Origin: DATKKX01 sp035542775
GTDB lineage: Bacteria; Planctomycetota; Phycisphaerae; UBA1845; UTPLA1
Assembly (NCBI GenBank): GCA_035542775.1
Contig: DATKKX010000089.1
Coordinates: forward strand, 1-26,141
Direction of reading: 5' to 3'
Length of the DNA stretch: 26,141 nt
In this document: positions 7,536-15,497 of the stretch, one piece after another
Layout: the number at the start of each line of letters is the position of its first letter
Position numbering within the stretch: the stretch's first letter is position 1
Position numbers and translations under genes: made by a program
Notes under the pieces: model-generated
What the model was told of the DNA's origin: nothing
What the model saw: the letters and a program-made list of their open reading frames with translations, nothing else
Database searches by the model: none

Positions 7536-9101
7536 CTACAAAGGCGCTGCGGGCCCGCTTGACTTCGGAACCAACCGGAAGATCATGCCTGCCGGTGTCA
7601 GGTTGTATTCTTCCAGCAGCCAGGAGGGAACGTATCCGGCCGCGGCGCTGCAAACGAACGCTTTGCCCCGCTCGGCAAACGGCCGGACGGCGTCGGAGCT
7701 GAACTCGACCGCCGGCAGGGCCGGCGTCGTATCCTGTCCATAGTTCAGTGTGACCCCGCGGTGCAGTCCCTCAACGTCACGAACACACACAAGCACGTTC
7801 TTGATGGTGATGTCGGCCAGCAATAACCCGTCGGGCGCCGCCTGCTCGAACGCGGCCTCCGCGAACCGCTGAGCGCTCTCGTCCCCATTCTTGCGGGGGC
7901 GGATGAAGTACGCGTAGGTGTCTCTCGTGGGAATATCGCGGCCCACGCCGAGGGCGACGTTCTCGCGCCGCAGCACGCTGGGCGCCGCCTCGTAAACCGC
8001 CGCCGGCAGCATCGCCAGGACCACGATCACCACCCGGCGCGGCAGCGACTGCGCCGCCAGCCGCGGAACCGCGAGTCCCGCCAGCAGGGCTGCTATCACA
8101 TAGCAGGGCATGAAGAAAACGTACTGGTCCGCGACCAGGTAGCGAACGGCAAAAACGAAATCGGCCAGGAATATGCCTGCCGAGAGGGCCACGAACCACC
8201 GGATTCGCGGCTGGGTCCAGCCGATCCACACGCCTGCCGGTATCAGCAGGGCCAGTGGCGTGGGGAAGTTCAAGGCAAAGTACAGAACCGTTCGGGCGAT
8301 CTGCCGGGCCAGCGAAAAAGACACAGCAAGGACGAACGTGGCCCGAGAAGGCGGCCCGACCAGCGCTTCCTTGAGGACCTCGAACGCCGGCCGACTACTG
8401 AGCATCTCCCTGAAGATAAGGATCAAATACGGCAGGCAGCCGACCAGAAAGGCAGCCAGAAGAGCCGGCAGATGGACCGGTCGGATTCTTCGCACACGCA
8501 GCGCCCAAATAACCAGACCCAGATAAGTCGGCCAGTGCAGGATCGCCATCAGGTGATTGGAGAGGTTGAGCCCGTTGACGAGAGCCGCAAGCACAAGCCA
8601 TCGCACCTGGTGCCGCCCTACAAACCGTTCGATCAGCCACAACTCCGCCACCAGGCCGAGGGCGTAGAGGTCGTAGACTTCCGCAATGACCGCGTGCGCC
8701 CAGAAGGTATGGCTGACCGCCAGCAGCAGCGTGCCGACGGCGGCGGCAAAGCGGGATCGAGTCAGCGAGATAAGCAGATCGACCGTCACAGCCAGGCAGG
8801 CGGCCCCGCACACCGCCGAGAACAGATTCACGCGAAAGGCGAAATCATCCAGCGGCAACAGGCAGAAGAGCTCCGCCAGCAGGATGTAGAGCGGGTGGGA
8901 GAGCGGCAGGCCGAGGTCGCCGGCCAGGTCGCCATGCCAGACGCGGAACTGGAACATGGCGCTGTCTTGCCACACGACGCCAGGGGCGCAGGTCAGGCCG
9001 TACAAGAGAAGCCCGCCCAGGAAGGCGCCCAGGGCGAAGGGCAGACGTCCTCGGATGCGGTCCTCGTGCAATACCGTCTCCTTGGGATATCCTCTGCTCA
9101 C
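7536..9101 (-). CDS. DUF2723-family polytopic membrane protein (probable O-mannosyltransferase-like)
   Basis: Integral membrane protein of up to 521 aa with about ten hydrophobic helices in the first 390 residues and a soluble C-terminal domain of roughly 130 residues. The N-terminal part shows the DUF2723/GT-C pattern: an acidic residue in a first loop (VVWQDSAMFQF), then SHPLYILLAELF, NLFSAVCGA and FWAHAVIAEVYDLY. DUF2723 proteins are related to lipid-linked-sugar glycosyltransferases, including the TMEM260 O-mannosyltransferase, so sugar transfer on the outer face of the membrane is a family-based inference. The GTG at 9101 overlaps the esterase stop as GTGA. A TTG at 9071 has a much better ribosome binding site (AAGGAG, 6 nt) and may be the true start, giving 511 aa. 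Confidence 0.85.
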   Translation of the reverse strand: MSRGYPKETVLHEDRIRGRLPFALGAFLGGLLLYGLTCAPGVVWQDSAMFQFRVWHGDLAGDLGLPLSHPLYILLAELFCLLPLDDFAFRVNLFSAVCGAACLAVTVDLLISLTRSRFAAAVGTLLLAVSHTFWAHAVIAEVYDLYALGLVAELWLIERFVGRHQVRWLVLAALVNGLNLSNHLMAILHWPTYLGLVIWALRVRRIRPVHLPALLAAFLVGCLPYLILIFREMLSSRPAFEVLKEALVGPPSRATFVLAVSFSLARQIARTVLYFALNFPTPLALLIPAGVWIGWTQPRIRWFVALSAGIFLADFVFAVRYLVADQYVFFMPCYVIAALLAGLAVPRLAAQSLPRRVVIVVLAMLPAAVYEAAPSVLRRENVALGVGRDIPTRDTYAYFIRPRKNGDESAQRFAEAAFEQAAPDGLLLADITIKNVLVCVRDVEGLHRGVTLNYGQDTTPALPAVEFSSDAVRPFAERGKAFVCSAAAGYVPSWLLEEYNLTPAGMIFRLVPKSSGPAAPL

Positions 9102-10291
9102 TTGCCGAAGAAGTACAGCAGAATCTTGTCCAATCGCCCCGCCCAGGCCGTCTCGTTGTGCTCGCCTTCGGCGACTTCCCAGTAATAGTAATCGCGCCCC
9201 GGGATCAGGCCGGCCTTGTCGAAGATGGCGATCAGATCACGCGCCGAGCCGATTGCATTGCTGAACGACTCGACCTGCTTGCCCTCTTTGGTCCCCATGT
9301 CTACCCAAAACCGCACGCCCTTCAGCTTGGCGGTGTTTTCGCGGAGGTCCTTCAGAATGCGCCCGTCGGCCCACATGATCGCCGGCGAGATCGCCCCGCA
9401 CATTGAAAACGTCTCCGGGTACTTCATGCAGATGTACAGCGAGATCAGCCCGCCCAGCGAGGATCCTGCCACCGCAGTGTGCTCCCGGTCGGGCCTCGTT
9501 CGGTACTCTTTGTCGATGAACGGCTTGACCTCCTCGACGAGGAATTTGGCGTACAGATCACCCTTTCCGCCGGTCTTTTCCGACTTGTCCTTGTAGGGCG
9601 TGTACTCGTTGACCCGATCGGCATTGTTGTAGATGCCGACGATGATGATGGGCTCGATGCGGCCGGCCTTGATGAGCCTCTCGGCGGTCTCGTCGGCCTG
9701 CCACTCGACGCCGATGAAGCTTGTCGCGGTGTCGAAGAGGTTCTGCCCGTCGTGCATGTACAGGACCGCGTACCGCCGATCGGCGTCCTTCTTGTAGCCT
9801 GGCGGGAGATACACGATCAGCGTCCGCTCGTTCTCGAGATAGCGGGATTTGAACTTCTCGTGGTAACGGATTTCGCCGGTCAACGTATGCGGCAGCGCCG
9901 GTTTGTCGACCGCCGGCTGCGGCTGTGTTGCCCAGGCCTGCACGTCGATTTCCACTTTCATGCCCGGGGCCACGGTCAGTTGGCGGTTGGCGATCTCGCT
10001 CCCGTCCTTGCCCTTCTCGACCGTCTCCCAGGAGCCGCGCGTGATCTTGTACTCCAGCTTGGCCCCGTCTGGCAGCCTGACCTTGGCATAATATCGCCCA
10101 TCGTCCAGGCGCTTGAGTGCCAGCACGTCGGTCTTCCAGTTGCCCACCGCCTCCAGGTTGCCGGCGATGTACAGGGTTGCCTTGCCGTCGGTATCTTTGG
10201 GCACGCTGACGAAAAACTCGACCGGCACGTCCTCCGCCGCGGCGAGCGGCGAGAACCACAACATCATCAGGCAGCAAATGGTCATTCTCAC
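9098..10291 (-). CDS. Secreted esterase D/enterochelin-esterase-like hydrolase with N-terminal CBM-like domain
   Basis: 397-aa exported alpha/beta hydrolase. A signal peptide of about 20 residues ends SPLAAAEDV. Residues 23-117 look like a starch-binding (CBM20-type) or related immunoglobulin-like domain (LYIAGNLEAVGNWKTD; YYAKVRLPDGAKLEYKITRG). The esterase domain at about 139-394 carries HDGQNLFD, the nucleophile elbow GSSLGG with Ser278, and the probable catalytic His378 in EGEHNETAW. Relatives hydrolyse esters such as acetylated or feruloylated polysaccharides or enterobactin; the substrate here is unknown. The start is the GTG at 10291, preceded by AGGAG 9 nt upstream; the ATG at 10285 is the alternative. 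It is the first gene of a likely operon with the DUF2723 gene (4-nt overlap) and the radical SAM gene. Confidence 0.9.
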   Translation of the reverse strand: MRMTICCLMMLWFSPLAAAEDVPVEFFVSVPKDTDGKATLYIAGNLEAVGNWKTDVLALKRLDDGRYYAKVRLPDGAKLEYKITRGSWETVEKGKDGSEIANRQLTVAPGMKVEIDVQAWATQPQPAVDKPALPHTLTGEIRYHEKFKSRYLENERTLIVYLPPGYKKDADRRYAVLYMHDGQNLFDTATSFIGVEWQADETAERLIKAGRIEPIIIVGIYNNADRVNEYTPYKDKSEKTGGKGDLYAKFLVEEVKPFIDKEYRTRPDREHTAVAGSSLGGLISLYICMKYPETFSMCGAISPAIMWADGRILKDLRENTAKLKGVRFWVDMGTKEGKQVESFSNAIGSARDLIAIFDKAGLIPGRDYYYWEVAEGEHNETAWAGRLDKILLYFFGK

Positions 10292-10636
10292 AATTGATGG
10301 CTCCTCTGCACGACGGCCTCCCATCAGCGAGTATACCTGAAATCGCTCGTTGGTTCAGCAGCACTGAGGAGCGACCTATCGGTCCGCAGCAGCGCCCTTC
10401 GTGCAATGTTATGACATTCAGTCCGAGCCGCCCCGTGTGATCAGTTCCGGCACCGCGCCAAACGCCGTCGACGATGTGGTTCCATACCACACCGATTCAC
10501 CTGTCACCACGAGCAGCTCATGTCAGGGCTTAGTTCCGCTTGCACACTCCATCGCAGGTCGTAAGATAAACATGCTCTGCGTTATCGAAAAGACGGGCAA
10601 CACTCCGCCAAGCTTATCGAAAGGAGGGGTCTCGGC
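10292..10636. other. Divergent intergenic region upstream of esterase and zinc-ribbon protein
   Basis: 345 bp without a gene. It holds a minus-strand promoter candidate listed separately, and an inverted repeat TGTGGT-TCCAT-ACCACA (10475-10491) that extends by two more pairs across an A-C mismatch. A weak plus-strand promoter candidate is TTGCAC (10540-10545), 16 nt, TAAGAT (10562-10567). AAGGAGG at 10621-10627 is the ribosome binding site of the next gene. Confidence 0.5.
10330..10358 (-). promoter_or_regulatory. Candidate promoter of the esterase operon
   Basis: On the minus strand TATACT (10335-10330) is a good -10 hexamer, 17 nt from a weak -35, CTGAAC (10358-10353). Transcription would start about 30 nt before the GTG at 10291. 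The -35 matches the consensus at only three positions. Confidence 0.28.
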
Positions 10637-11770
10637 GTGGCTGAGAACCCACAGACCGCGATCCCCATCGCCCAACCCACCGGGATCGCCTTCGACATCC
10701 CCTGCTTCTTCTGTGGCTACAACCTGCGCAGCCTCGCCCCCGGCGCCGTATGCACCGAGTGCGGTCGGCCGGTCCAGGACACTTTCCTTCGGGGCTGGCT
10801 CGTTTTCGCCGACAAGCACTGGCTGCGCAGGCTTCGCATGGCGATCACCATCATCCTGTGGAGCCTGCTGGCCAGCTTCGGCATCGGGATTCTGATGGTC
10901 CCGGTCGTGATGGCCACAGTTCTGGCAACCGACCAGTCGGACGTTTTCTGGTTCAGGGCTGTGACCATCATCTACGGCCTGGCCTACACGATTGTATGGT
11001 TGTGGGCGGTCTGGCTGCTGACGTCGCCCGAGCCGTTATCGGGCGGAATAAGCCGTCAAAAGAAGCTCGCCTCCTGGATCCGGGTGCTATGCGGCATCAG
11101 CATCCCGTTCTCTCTTCTCTACATGCTCCTCATCAGCAGCAGGTTCGGCAGCGGCGAGCCGCCCAGCGATCACGACCGGCCCTCCTGGCTCCTGATGATC
11201 TGCAGCGGCTGGATCTCCTGGACGCTCTTCCTGCTGCTGCTCATTCACATGCGGCGCCTTGCTCGCCGGGACTTCAAGAAAGCCCTGGGCAAGCTGATGT
11301 CGTTCCTGGTCTGGGGCTTCGCCGCTACCGCGGTCGGGATGGTGGCATGGACCGCATTAGTGCCCATGTTCATGTCGATGGCGACGCTGGGACCTGGCGG
11401 CCTCGGCATACCCGGTGTCTCCGGGATGCCTTCCTCAAGGATGGCTACCTCGACCTACTCCCCTTTTGGCTTTCCTATGAGGGTGACCAACGTCACCGCC
11501 GGGCCGGGAGTCGCCGCCACGATGCCCGTCTTTCCAACAACTTTCCCGGAGCCGACTGCCAGCGCACCTTCCACGGCCACCACCATGCCCGCCGGCAGGT
11601 CGGGGATGCCTCCATTCATGGCGACCATGTTCGCTTTCACATCCTTGATCTGCGTGGGCGAGCTGTTGCTCGTGGGATGGCTCGTCTCCGGTCTGGTGGC
11701 CTTGTTCTGGTTCCGGAGCCTCTTCACCAGGGCTATCGAGTACAAGCCCATTCCGGGTTTGTCGCCATGA
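10637..11770 (+). CDS. Zinc-ribbon membrane protein of planctomycete type
   Basis: 377-aa protein of unknown function. Near the N-terminus CFFCGYNLRSL...CTECG (Cys23, 26, 39, 42) forms a putative zinc ribbon; this CxxCGYNLR...CxEC signature is common in planctomycete membrane proteins. About six hydrophobic helices follow, at roughly 68-95, 105-128, 147-168, 183-204, 219-248 and 329-359. Between the last two lies an 80-residue loop very rich in Met, Pro, Thr, Ser, Gly and Ala (about 249-328), unusual for a membrane loop. The start is the GTG at 10637 with AAGGAGG about 10 nt upstream. It is convergent with the YbaK gene, 23 nt away, and appears to be a single-gene unit. Confidence 0.85.
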   Translation: MAENPQTAIPIAQPTGIAFDIPCFFCGYNLRSLAPGAVCTECGRPVQDTFLRGWLVFADKHWLRRLRMAITIILWSLLASFGIGILMVPVVMATVLATDQSDVFWFRAVTIIYGLAYTIVWLWAVWLLTSPEPLSGGISRQKKLASWIRVLCGISIPFSLLYMLLISSRFGSGEPPSDHDRPSWLLMICSGWISWTLFLLLLIHMRRLARRDFKKALGKLMSFLVWGFAATAVGMVAWTALVPMFMSMATLGPGGLGIPGVSGMPSSRMATSTYSPFGFPMRVTNVTAGPGVAATMPVFPTTFPEPTASAPSTATTMPAGRSGMPPFMATMFAFTSLICVGELLLVGWLVSGLVALFWFRSLFTRAIEYKPIPGLSP

Positions 11771-11793
11771 CTCATCGGCGTGGGGCGATATGA

Positions 11794-12261
11794 TCACCCC
11801 CGACACAGGTCCGCTGGTTTGGCGTCGAGCAGGCGAACAAGGTCGTCGGTTGCCAGGTCCACCATGACCCCGCGCCGGCCGCCGTTGACGATGATGCGGT
11901 CCAACGCCAGGAGCGACTCCTCGATGACGACCGGCAGTTTGCGACGCATGGCGAAGGGGGAGATTCCGCCGACAAGATAGCCGCTGACTTTCTCCGCCTC
12001 CGCCTGCTCGGCCAGATCGGCCTCTTTCTTGCCGATCGCTGCCGCCATCAGCCGGGTATTGAACCGTTGATCGCCCGGCACGATGGCTACCCAGAAGGTC
12101 TTGTCCGGAGCTTTGACGATTAACGTCTTGCAGACTTCCTCCAGCGGTCGTCCGACGGCCTCTGCGGCATGATCCGCGCCGATCTCGGTGAACTCGTACT
12201 CTAGCACCTTGAATTCGACATTCTGGGCACGAAGCCATTTGACAGCATTGGTATCGGACAT
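11794..12261 (-). CDS. YbaK/EbsC-family aminoacyl-tRNA deacylase
   Basis: 155-aa protein of the YbaK/ProX editing family, about the usual length. These cytoplasmic enzymes hydrolyse mischarged aminoacyl-tRNA, typically Cys-tRNA(Pro). Supporting features are the N-terminal helix AVKWLRAQNVEF followed by YEFTE, the segment EEVCKTLIVKA containing the conserved Lys, FWVAIVPGDQRFNTRLMAAA, then GYLVGGISPFAMRRKLPVVIEESL, the conserved GG-SPFG-like turn, and IIVNGGRRGVMVDL near the end. The start ATG at 12261 gives a normal family N-terminus; the ribosome binding site is weak (GGATGA). It is divergent from the GGQ release-factor-like gene, so two translation-quality genes sit back to back. Confidence 0.93.
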   Translation of the reverse strand: MSDTNAVKWLRAQNVEFKVLEYEFTEIGADHAAEAVGRPLEEVCKTLIVKAPDKTFWVAIVPGDQRFNTRLMAAAIGKKEADLAEQAEAEKVSGYLVGGISPFAMRRKLPVVIEESLLALDRIIVNGGRRGVMVDLATDDLVRLLDAKPADLCRG

Positions 12262-12370
12262 AGAGTCATCCGCAGGACCGAGAGCTCATTGTACCAGATG
12301 GCCGGCCTGCTATGGCGTGACGTTGAGCAGTTCGGAGGATATGGTCCGACGATGGCAGAGCAGAATGGCG

Positions 12371-12904
12371 ATGGCTGAACCAGGCGCACGGGATAGGTGG
12401 CTGATGGCGGACGACGCCGCATTGCTGGGTGATTGCGCGGTGGATGCCTACCGTTCCAGCGGACCCGGCGGCCAGCACCGCAACAAGACCAGCACCGCCG
12501 TTCGGCTTCGGCATCAGCCCACGGGACTGATCGTCATCGCCGAAGACAGCCGCTCCCAGCACGAGAACAAGCTCCGGGCGATACGCCGACTACGGATGGC
12601 CATCGCGATGGAATGCCGACAGGCGATCAATGAAGGTTGGAGGCCCGTCGGGGCCGTACAAGACGCGTGCACCAAGGCGGGGCGCGTCGAAATTTCCCGC
12701 CGCAATCCCTCCTACCCCTTGGTCGCCGCGACAATCCTGGACGCCGTGGCCGCGCGCGGCGGCCGGCTCCGCGAGGCGGGTGAACTGCTCAAGCTCACCA
12801 CGGCCCAGCTCTCCCGCTTCCTGACCTCGGACGCCAAGGTGCTCACCGCGGCCAATCGCATCCGTCGCGCCAACGGGCTGCACCCGTTGGCTCCGTCGAA
12901 ATAG
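12371..12904 (+). CDS. GGQ-containing peptide chain release factor-like protein
   Basis: 177-aa protein carrying the peptidyl-tRNA hydrolysis domain of class I release factors: RSSGPGGQHRNKTSTAVRL (residues 28-46, GGQ at 33-35), then HQPTGLIVIAEDSRSQHENK (49-68), where family members keep the R-S-Q and N signature. It has no stop-codon recognition domain, as in ArfB or RF-H-like rescue factors. Unlike ArfB it continues with about 65 residues (115-177) forming a compact helical, possibly winged-helix, domain. It may release peptides from stalled ribosomes; this is inferred from the family. Starts at 12341 (GGAGG only 2 nt upstream), 12365, 12371 and 12404 are all possible; 12371 is a compromise. 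It is divergent from the YbaK gene. Confidence 0.85.
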   Translation: MAEPGARDRWLMADDAALLGDCAVDAYRSSGPGGQHRNKTSTAVRLRHQPTGLIVIAEDSRSQHENKLRAIRRLRMAIAMECRQAINEGWRPVGAVQDACTKAGRVEISRRNPSYPLVAATILDAVAARGGRLREAGELLKLTTAQLSRFLTSDAKVLTAANRIRRANGLHPLAPSK

Positions 12905-12914
12905 GGGCCGCATC

Positions 12915-12987
12915 AAAAACGTGAACAAACGAAACCGGCTTGCCGTCCCCTCGCGTCGTAGGCCGACACGAAGGTCCGGCAAGCCGG
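12915..12987 (-). terminator. Rho-independent terminator of the small exported-protein genes
   Basis: Perfect 11-bp arms, CCGGCTTGCCG (12935-12945) and CGGCAAGCCGG (12977-12987), enclose 31 nt that fold further (GTCG/CGAC inside TCG/CGA). Read on the minus strand, the stem is followed directly by TTTCGTTTG and then TTTTT. It lies about 45 nt past the stop of the 109-residue exported protein. It also ends near the stop of the plus-strand GGQ gene and could act weakly for that side. Confidence 0.75.
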
Positions 12988-13030
12988 GGATGATAACCAA
13001 GTCAGATCGCCGCCTGGCAGGGTGGCGACG

Positions 13031-13360
13031 TCAACCGCCCTGACCGCCGCTCTGGTTCTGCGAGGGCTGGGGAGACGACTGGCCGCCCGGGGTCCCGCTG
13101 CCTTGGATCACAGGATTGTACAGATCACTGCCGTCGCATCCGTACGGCACCGTGCACGACGGATCCCATTGGAAGTTGGGCGTTTCGAGCATCGGATAGA
13201 ACAGGTTCAACTGATCCTGCGGCGTGCAGAAAGTCAAGACGGTGCCGCATATTGGAATCGAGGCCAGCGTGTTGATGCAGCCGTCGCCCAGAACCGTTCC
13301 GCCCGCAAGGGCAATGCTGAGGGCCAATACCACTTTCTGAATTTTCTTGTGTCGTCGCAT
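13031..13360 (-). CDS. Small Cys-containing exported protein
   Basis: 109-aa protein not recognised from any named family. Residues 1-25 form a signal peptide (basic MRRHKK, then VVLALSIALAGGTVLG). The mature part has six cysteines (GCIN, PICG, TFCT, PSCT, YGCDG), suggesting disulphides or metal binding in the periplasm or outside the cell. The last 25 residues are Gly, Ser, Gln and Pro-rich and likely disordered. The start ATG at 13360 follows GGAAGG at a good distance. It lies downstream of a second small exported-protein gene on the same strand, 146 nt away, and ends before a strong terminator, so the two may share a transcript. Small exported proteins like this are frequent in planctomycetes, mostly uncharacterised. 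Confidence 0.75.
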   Translation of the reverse strand: MRRHKKIQKVVLALSIALAGGTVLGDGCINTLASIPICGTVLTFCTPQDQLNLFYPMLETPNFQWDPSCTVPYGCDGSDLYNPVIQGSGTPGGQSSPQPSQNQSGGQGG

Positions 13361-13506
13361 GAGTCAAACCTTCCGGATCATCGGGCCGCCGCAGCGGCCT
13401 GCTTCCCGCGAGGAATCTCAAATCCGAGCGTCGGGTGATCCGACGCGTCACAGTCTGCGAAAGCGATGCCCGCGCCAGCCCCATCAGGCACCGGGGCCCA
13501 TCCGCA

Positions 13507-13770
13507 TCATGGGCAGCCGAAGATCAGATCTCCAGTGAGGGCCGCCGTGGTAGAGCCGGTGGTAGTTCCCGTTGTCGTATTGCTCACGTTGCACACCTGG
13601 AAGATACCGAACAATCGCCCATTGGCATCGACCAGCATGCTCCAGGGCAGAGCCGACAGACTGGTGGTCGCAGCCACTGAGCACACTGGACCGAGTTGGA
13701 GGACTATCGCGCCGGTAATCAGGTAAGCCGTGATTACGGCAAGGCGTCGGCGTCGGCGTTTCTGAGTCAT
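13507..13770 (-). CDS. Small exported protein with Thr-rich repeat
   Basis: 87-aa protein of unknown function. A very basic start (KRRRRR) is followed by a hydrophobic stretch and a probable cleavage near CSVAATTS, which fits a signal peptide or possibly a retained anchor. The mature part is about 55 residues, with SMLVDANGRLFGIFQVC followed by a Thr/Gly-rich stretch NTTTGTTTGSTTAALTG and a terminal GCP. The start ATG at 13770 has AGGAGG 10 nt upstream, a strong site. It is the promoter-proximal gene of a likely pair with the Cys-containing exported protein. The two share size, export signal and neighbourhood but not clear sequence similarity. Confidence 0.72.
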   Translation of the reverse strand: MTQKRRRRRLAVITAYLITGAIVLQLGPVCSVAATTSLSALPWSMLVDANGRLFGIFQVCNVSNTTTGTTTGSTTAALTGDLIFGCP

Positions 13771-13831
13771 CTCTCGTTGGCCTCCTAAACCCCAGGCGAG
13801 TCTGGCGGGTGTGATACCAGTGCAGGCGGAG

Positions 13832-13886
13832 GGCCGTCTCCGGCCATCCCGATACTTATGCTACACGCATTGGTACTCTCTTTCAA
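13832..13886 (-). promoter_or_regulatory. Promoter and leader hairpin of the small exported-protein pair
   Basis: On the minus strand TTGAAA (13886-13881) is followed after 17 nt by TAGCAT (13863-13858), a plausible sigma-70 promoter giving a leader of about 80 nt. Just inside the leader, arms GGCCG and CGGCC enclose a GAGA tetraloop (13832-13845), a GNRA-type hairpin that could stabilise the mRNA. Confidence 0.4.
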
Positions 13887-13949
13887 GGCCCACGGACCCT
13901 CGAATCGCTCGGCGAATCAGGCCCGCCAAGGTCCGGGAAGTCAGCCCAC

Positions 13950-15023
13950 TCAACGAGTGAGCAAGGCTCGGATGCTATCCAGTATGACCGGACAGATCAG
14001 CCCTTTCTCGGTGATAATACCAGTTATCAGCCGGGCCGGCGTAACATCAAAGGCCGGGCAGTAGCAAGCCACCTCCGGCGGCGCTATCCGCTGGCCCATC
14101 ACACTGCGGACCTCTTCCGGATCGCGGAACTCGATCGGAATCTGCGAGCCGTCGCGGAGTGACAGGTCGAAAGTGGAGCTGGGGGCGGCGATGTAGAACG
14201 GGATCCCATGGGCGGCGGCCAGAACCGCGATGCCGTACGTGCCGATCTTGTTGGCGGCATCGCCGTTGCGGGCAATGCGATCCGCGCCGGTGATCACCAG
14301 GCTGATTTTCCGCTGGAGCATCAGCGAGGCCGCCATGTTGTCGCAGATCAGCACGGATTCAATGCCCGCCCGGGTCAGCTCCCAGGCGGTCAGCCGGGCT
14401 CCTTGAAGCAACGGCCGGGTTTCGTCGACGTAGGCGGTGAATCGTAGCCCCCGTTCGTGAGCCGCGTACATAACCGCCAACGCTGTGCCGTATTCGCTGG
14501 TCGCCAGGGCACCGGCGTTGCAGTGGGTCAGCACGCCGGCGCCTTCCTGGATGAGGTTGCGCCCGGTGGCTCCGATCGCGCGACACATGGCGGCGTCTTC
14601 GTCCCGAATCGTGCCGGCCTCCGCGAGCAGCGCTCGGCGCGCCTCCGGCCAGCCGCAGTCGCCGAGCTGATCCGCCCGCTTGCGCATGCGGTTTAGCGCC
14701 CAGAACAGATTGGCCGCGGTCGGCCGGCTGGTTGCAAGGTGATCACAGATCTTGTTGACGGTTTCCCGCCAGGTTCGGTCACCGGGCGAAAACTCGTTGA
14801 GCCCGACGATCACGCCATAGGCTGCGGCAACGCCGATGGCAGGGGCACCACGAACTTGAAGCGTCTTGATCGCCTGCCAGACCGATTGCAGCGTCGTACA
14901 GGTCACGTACGCCAGTTCGGCCGGCAAGCGGGTCTGATCTATCAGCTTCAACGCGCCGTGCGGCGGGACCGTCTCGTCCCACCACACGGGCCGCAGTGTC
15001 TCACGTTGACCGGTGGATCTCAT
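13950..15023 (-). CDS. mtnA: S-methyl-5-thioribose-1-phosphate isomerase
   Basis: 357-aa cytoplasmic enzyme of methionine salvage, which converts the aldose 5-methylthioribose-1-phosphate to the ketose 5-methylthioribulose-1-phosphate. Family hallmarks are clear: the phosphate-binding RGAPAIG (58-64), the catalytic cysteine in LTHCNAG (Cys168), the catalytic acid in ITGADRIARNGD (Asp248), NKIGTY (258-263), and the C-terminal PAFDVTPARLITGIITEKG. Length is normal. The start ATG at 15023 has AGGAGG close upstream, within the end of the ridA-like gene. No other methionine-salvage gene is in the window; the upstream operon partners are ridA-like, scpA and trpS, so grouping here is probably by housekeeping expression rather than pathway. 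Confidence 0.96.
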   Translation of the reverse strand: MRSTGQRETLRPVWWDETVPPHGALKLIDQTRLPAELAYVTCTTLQSVWQAIKTLQVRGAPAIGVAAAYGVIVGLNEFSPGDRTWRETVNKICDHLATSRPTAANLFWALNRMRKRADQLGDCGWPEARRALLAEAGTIRDEDAAMCRAIGATGRNLIQEGAGVLTHCNAGALATSEYGTALAVMYAAHERGLRFTAYVDETRPLLQGARLTAWELTRAGIESVLICDNMAASLMLQRKISLVITGADRIARNGDAANKIGTYGIAVLAAAHGIPFYIAAPSSTFDLSLRDGSQIPIEFRDPEEVRSVMGQRIAPPEVACYCPAFDVTPARLITGIITEKGLICPVILDSIRALLTR

Positions 15024-15035
15024 GCGTCCTCCTGC

Positions 15036-15497
15036 TCAATCGCGCACCTCGACAATGAGCTCGACCTCGACCGCCGCGTTCAGCGGCAACTCATTGGCCC
15101 CCACGGCCGCTCGAACGTGCTTGCCGGCCTCGCCGAAGATTTCCACCATCAGGTCGCTGGCCCCGTTCGCCACCTTGGGCTGAGCCGTGAAGCCCGGGGC
15201 GCTGTTGACGAACACGCCGAGCCGCACAATGCGGGCGATGCGGTCGATGCCGCCGGCCGTCTGGGCGGCGATGGCCAGGGCATTGAGGCCGCATTGCCGG
15301 GCGGCGCGAGCGGCGTCTTCCACGGTCACGTCGGTCCCGACCTTGCCCGTCGCCAGGAGCTTGCCCTCGGCCATGGGAAGCTGTCCGCTCACCATGACCT
15401 TGTTGCTGGTGCGGATGCCGGGAATGTAGGAGCCCACCGGCGGATTGACCGGCGGCAGCGTGATATTCAATTCTGCCAGGCGTTGTGAAGGTTTCAT
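15036..15497 (-). CDS. RidA/YjgF family protein
   Basis: 153-aa protein of the RidA (YjgF/YER057c/UK114) family, which deaminates reactive enamine and imine intermediates from PLP enzymes. It belongs to the longer branch with an extended N-terminus, as shown by LPPVNPPVGSYIPGIRTSNKVMVSGQLP, the central ARAARQCGLNALAIA helix, IVRLGVFVNSAPGFTAQPKVANGASDL and the C-terminal RAAVGANELPLNAAVEVELIVEV, where Arg128 is the usual carboxylate-binding arginine. The start ATG at 15497 overlaps the scpA stop as ATGA, so translation is coupled. The gap to mtnA is 12 nt. It occupies the place after scpA where scpB often lies. Confidence 0.93.
   Translation of the reverse strand: MKPSQRLAELNITLPPVNPPVGSYIPGIRTSNKVMVSGQLPMAEGKLLATGKVGTDVTVEDAARAARQCGLNALAIAAQTAGGIDRIARIVRLGVFVNSAPGFTAQPKVANGASDLMVEIFGEAGKHVRAAVGANELPLNAAVEVELIVEVRD

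Noticed and set aside
6346..7743. Long plus-strand open frame across the radical SAM and DUF2723 genes
   Set aside because: It is antisense to two genes with clear family motifs and shows no domain or ribosome binding site.
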